Part shown: piece by piece, positions 60,994 to 64,000 of the stretch
Position numbering within the stretch: position 1 is the first letter of the stretch
Layout of the letters: each line of letters opens with the position of its first letter
From: an uncultured Ruminococcus sp.
GTDB taxonomy: Bacteria > Bacillota > Clostridia > Lachnospirales > Lachnospiraceae
Assembly: GCA_900066355.1 (NCBI GenBank)
Contig: FMEL01000011.1
Location: 1 to 64,000 of the forward strand
Direction of reading: 5' to 3'
Length of the DNA: 64,000 nt
Position numbers and translations under genes: made by a program
The notes under the pieces: generated by a model
Databases searched by the model: none
The model's input: the letters and a program-made list of their open reading frames with translations, nothing else
Told to the model about the DNA's origin: nothing

Positions 60994-61261
60994 GCACATA
61001 TAAAATAAGCAAAAACCATGATGGAGACAGTAAATAAAAATGAACACATCAGAGAGCCGGGGACAGGTGGAAGCCCGGTGCAAGTAATTTTTATCGAAGA
61101 TCACTCCGGAGTTTCTTTCCTGAAATTCTCAGTAAGGAAAGACGGTTTTCCACCGTTAAAGGGAACGTGTATCGGCGTTTATTACTACCGGCCCGTACAA
61201 TGTAACAGGTGGTGCGAATGTGGAAATTGCTTTCGTCCTTTTACAGGACGGAAGTTTTTTT
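60994..61261 (+). ncRNA. T-box leader (isoleucine) with attenuator terminator
   Basis: The leader before ileS contains Stem-I-like sequence (AGAGAGCCGGGG ... AGCCCGGTGCAAG), an ATC that could be the isoleucine specifier (about 61093), and AACAGGTGGTGCG near 61205, a T-box-like sequence with TGGT to pair with the tRNA 3' end. A terminator CTTTCGTCC/GGACGGAAG with seven T follows (61230-61261). Uncharged tRNA-Ile would favour the antiterminator and ileS expression. Confidence 0.85.
61230..61261 (+). terminator. T-box attenuator terminator
   Basis: Nine-base-pair stem (61230-61238 with 61246-61254), one T-G pair, followed by seven T, 65 bp upstream of the ileS start. Confidence 0.9.
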
Positions 61262-61325
61262 ATTTCATTGGAAAAAGGAAAATAACAGAGATTTTTTCCG
61301 AGAGAATTTAAAGGAGGAATTTGTT

Positions 61326-64000
61326 GTGTACCAGAAGGTAGATACGAACCTGAATTTTGTAGACCGCGAAAAACAAGTAGAAAAATTCTGGAAAGAAAAC
61401 CATATTTTCGAAAAAAGTATGGAAGACCGTAAAGATGATCCTACTTATATGTTCTATGACGGACCGCCGACCGCAAACGGCAAACCACACATCGGTCATG
61501 TACTGACTCGTGTTATCAAAGATATGATTCCGAGATACCGTACAATGAAAGGTTACATGGTACCTCGTAAAGCAGGATGGGATACCCACGGACTTCCGGT
61601 TGAGCTGGAAGTTGAGAAGAAACTTGGTCTGGACGGCAAAGAGCAGATTGAAGAATATGGTATGGAGCCATTCATCCAGCAGTGTAAAGAAAGTGTCTGG
61701 AAATACAAAGGAATGTGGGAAGACTTTTCTTCAACCGTTGGTTTCTGGGCAGATATGGAAAATCCATATGTTACTTACCATGATGATTATATCGAGTCTG
61801 AATGGTGGGCACTGAAAGAAATCTGGAACAAGAAACTCCTGTACAAAGGATTTAAAATCGTTCCTTACTGTCCGCGTTGTGGTACACCACTTTCCGCGCA
61901 GGAAGTTTCTCAGGGATACAAAACAGTCAAAGAACGTTCAGCAATCGTTCGTTTCAAAGTTGTTGGTGAAGATGCATACTTCCTTGCATGGACAACAACA
62001 CCGTGGACACTTCCGTCCAACGTTGCACTTTGCGTAAATCCGGATGAGACTTACTGCAAAGTAAAAGCAGCAGACGGTTATACTTATTACATGGCAGAAG
62101 CTTTACTTGATAAAGTGCTCGGCAAACTTGGATCCGAAGAAACACCGGCATACGAAGTACTTGAGAAATATATTGGTAAAGATCTGGAATACAAAGAATA
62201 TGAGCCGCTCTTTGCATGTGCAGGAGAGGCAGCAGCAAAACAGAAAAAGAAAGCTCACTTCGTTACAGCAGATAACTATGTAACTATGAGTGATGGTACC
62301 GGTATCGTTCATATCGCACCGGCATTCGGTGAAGACGACAGCCGTATCGGACGTAACTATGATCTTCCGTTTGTACAGTTTGTAGACGGTAAAGGTGATA
62401 TGACAGCAGAGACTCCATATGCAGGAATCTTTGTAAAGAAAGCTGATCCGCTTGTACTTCAGGATCTTGACAAAGAAGGAAAACTCTTTGATGCACCGAA
62501 ATTTGAGCATGACTATCCGCATTGCTGGAGATGTGATACACCACTGATCTACTATGCACGTGAATCCTGGTTCATTAAGATGACTGCAGTCAAAGATGAC
62601 CTGATTCGCAACAACAACACCATCAACTGGATTCCGGAGAGCATCGGTAAGGGACGTTTCGGCGACTGGCTGGAAAACGTTCAGGACTGGGGTATTTCCA
62701 GAAACCGTTACTGGGGAACACCACTGAACATCTGGCAGTGTGAATGCGGACATATGCATTCTATCGGAAGCCGCCAGGAACTCTTCGAGATGAGCGGTGA
62801 CGAAAAAGCCAAAACAGTAGAGCTTCACCGTCCATATATCGATGAGATCACACTGAAATGCCCGGAATGTGGTGGAACTATGCACCGTGTACCGGAGGTA
62901 ATTGACTGCTGGTTTGATTCAGGAGCAATGCCTTTTGCACAGCATCATTATCCATTTGAAAATAAAGAACTCTTTGAAAAACAGTTCCCGGCAGATTTTA
63001 TTTCTGAAGCTGTTGACCAGACAAGAGGATGGTTCTATTCTCTGCTTGCCGAGTCTACGATCCTGTTTAATCAGGCTCCATACAAGAACGTTATCGTTCT
63101 CGGACACGTACAGGATGAGAATGGTCAAAAGATGAGTAAATCCAAGGGAAATGCTGTCGATCCGTTTGATGCACTTGAGAAATACGGTGCAGATGCAATT
63201 CGCTGGTATTTCTATATCAACAGTGCTCCGTGGCTGCCGAACCGTTTCCATGGCAAGGCTGTTCAGGAAGGACAGCGTAAGTTCATGGGTACTCTGTGGA
63301 ATACTTATGCATTCTTTGTACTGTACGCAAACATTGACAATTTTGACGCAACAAAATATACTTTAGATTATGACAATCTTCCGGTTATGGATAAATGGCT
63401 TTTAAGCAAGCTCAACTCCGTAGTGAAGACTGTCGATGACTGCCTTGCAAACTACAAGATTCCGGAAAGTGCAAGAGCACTGCAGGAATTTGTAGATGAG
63501 ATGAGTAACTGGTATGTAAGAAGAAGCCGTGAACGTTTCTGGGCAAAAGGCATGGAGCAGGATAAGATCAATGCTTACATGACACTTTATACTGCACTGG
63601 TAACAATTTCCAAAGCAGCAGCTCCGATGATTCCGTTTATGACAGAAGAAATCTACCAGAACCTTGTAAGAAGCATTGATAAAGAGGCAATCGAAAGTAT
63701 CCATCTCTGCGACTTCCCGGAAGTAAAAGAAGAGTGGATCGACAAAGAGCTGGAAGATGACATGGAAGAACTCCTCAAGATCGTTGTTCTTGGACGTGCA
63801 GCAAGAAATACTGCAAATATCAAGAACCGTCAGCCGATCGGTACAATGTACGTAAAAGCGGACAAAGAAATGGGTGAGTTCTATACAGACATCATTGCAG
63901 ATGAGCTGAATGTCAAAGAAGTAAAATTCGCCAGCGATGTAGAATCCTTTATTTCTTACAGCTTCAAGCCGCAGCTCCGTACAGTAGGACCAAAATACGG
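61326..64000 (+). CDS. ileS: Isoleucyl-tRNA synthetase, 3' end outside window
   Basis: Open from a GTG at 61326 (AAAGGAGGAATTTGTT upstream) to the window end, 891 codons, missing the last part (full enzymes are ~1040 residues). The class-I signature HIGH is at residues 55-58 and KMSKS begins at 602. The editing domain is visible (WTTTPWTLPSN). It also has CPRCGTP and CPECGG zinc-type pairs. It charges tRNA-Ile and rejects valine by editing. Controlled by the T-box leader. Confidence 0.97.
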   Translation, partial: MYQKVDTNLNFVDREKQVEKFWKENHIFEKSMEDRKDDPTYMFYDGPPTANGKPHIGHVLTRVIKDMIPRYRTMKGYMVPRKAGWDTHGLPVELEVEKKLGLDGKEQIEEYGMEPFIQQCKESVWKYKGMWEDFSSTVGFWADMENPYVTYHDDYIESEWWALKEIWNKKLLYKGFKIVPYCPRCGTPLSAQEVSQGYKTVKERSAIVRFKVVGEDAYFLAWTTTPWTLPSNVALCVNPDETYCKVKAADGYTYYMAEALLDKVLGKLGSEETPAYEVLEKYIGKDLEYKEYEPLFACAGEAAAKQKKKAHFVTADNYVTMSDGTGIVHIAPAFGEDDSRIGRNYDLPFVQFVDGKGDMTAETPYAGIFVKKADPLVLQDLDKEGKLFDAPKFEHDYPHCWRCDTPLIYYARESWFIKMTAVKDDLIRNNNTINWIPESIGKGRFGDWLENVQDWGISRNRYWGTPLNIWQCECGHMHSIGSRQELFEMSGDEKAKTVELHRPYIDEITLKCPECGGTMHRVPEVIDCWFDSGAMPFAQHHYPFENKELFEKQFPADFISEAVDQTRGWFYSLLAESTILFNQAPYKNVIVLGHVQDENGQKMSKSKGNAVDPFDALEKYGADAIRWYFYINSAPWLPNRFHGKAVQEGQRKFMGTLWNTYAFFVLYANIDNFDATKYTLDYDNLPVMDKWLLSKLNSVVKTVDDCLANYKIPESARALQEFVDEMSNWYVRRSRERFWAKGMEQDKINAYMTLYTALVTISKAAAPMIPFMTEEIYQNLVRSIDKEAIESIHLCDFPEVKEEWIDKELEDDMEELLKIVVLGRAARNTANIKNRQPIGTMYVKADKEMGEFYTDIIADELNVKEVKFASDVESFISYSFKPQLRTVGPKY

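Overview
The window looks like chromosome of a low-to-moderate GC Gram-positive anaerobe of the Clostridia, most likely a gut Lachnospiraceae (Blautia/Dorea/Ruminococcus type). Supporting signs are YesM/YesN-type sugar regulation, BspA-type leucine-rich surface proteins, a T-box leader on ileS, O-acetylhomoserine sulfhydrylase, a Bce-type ABC transporter with its own two-component system, many GTG/TTG starts with strong AGGAGG sites, and many small palindromic repeats. I made no database search; family names rest on motifs seen in the translations.

Layout. 1-5.4 kb: a metal P1B-ATPase (5' end outside the window) followed in tight array by a small exported protein with a covalent-flavin (ApbE-type) motif, a cytochrome-b-like anchor, and FrdA- and FrdB-like subunits. 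5.4-7.1 kb: an ArsR repressor followed by the stub of an ACR3 arsenite pump (a deletion scar), and an attachment-site-like array. 7.1-13.7 kb: housekeeping and accessory genes (Nim-like flavoprotein, LysR/LysE pair, LURP-one-like, MBL, VOC, AIM24, XRE). 13.9-15.7 kb: an apparently intact IS605-type element with TnpA, TnpB and a probable omega-RNA end. 16.8-18.5 kb: a run of small genes (HIRAN, EF-hand-like, HTH, phage-type PBECR-like protein). 19-20.4 kb: a decayed pair of ABC exporter genes. 20.5-29.6 kb: a sugar ABC importer (ATPase, permease, binding protein), a YesM/YesN pair, a membrane-tethered binding protein and a MATE pump. 29.6-31.3 kb: gene remnants (IS1182 transposase, regulator fragment, broken yaiI). 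31.4-34.4 kb: a Y-family polymerase, YolD and WYL regulator operon. 34.5-36.4 kb: a flavodoxin-like reductase and a GGDEF protein. 36.8-45.9 kb: surface and secreted proteins, including a BspA-type lipoprotein and a 1770-residue protein. 46-49.7 kb: metY-type sulfhydrylase, GNAT and pgi. 49.8-54.6 kb: a Bce-like ABC transporter with histidine kinase and response regulator. 54.8-60.2 kb: DUF2284, a doubled rhamnose-mutarotase-like protein, HtrA protease, a DEDDh exonuclease and a D,D-carboxypeptidase. 60.2-64 kb: a repeat-rich gap, then a T-box-controlled ileS running off the window.

The clearest unexpected signals are: two copies of a ~142-bp MITE with GTAA-beginning inverted ends and 8-bp target duplications (IS66-like), one behind the Bce-type kinase and one inside the leader of the exonuclease gene; the fumarate-reductase-like cluster with a candidate flavinylated exported subunit; a fused double mutarotase in which each half lacks a different part of the conserved motif; and several deletion or insertion scars that can be read directly (ACR3 stub, yaiI broken by a palindromic element).
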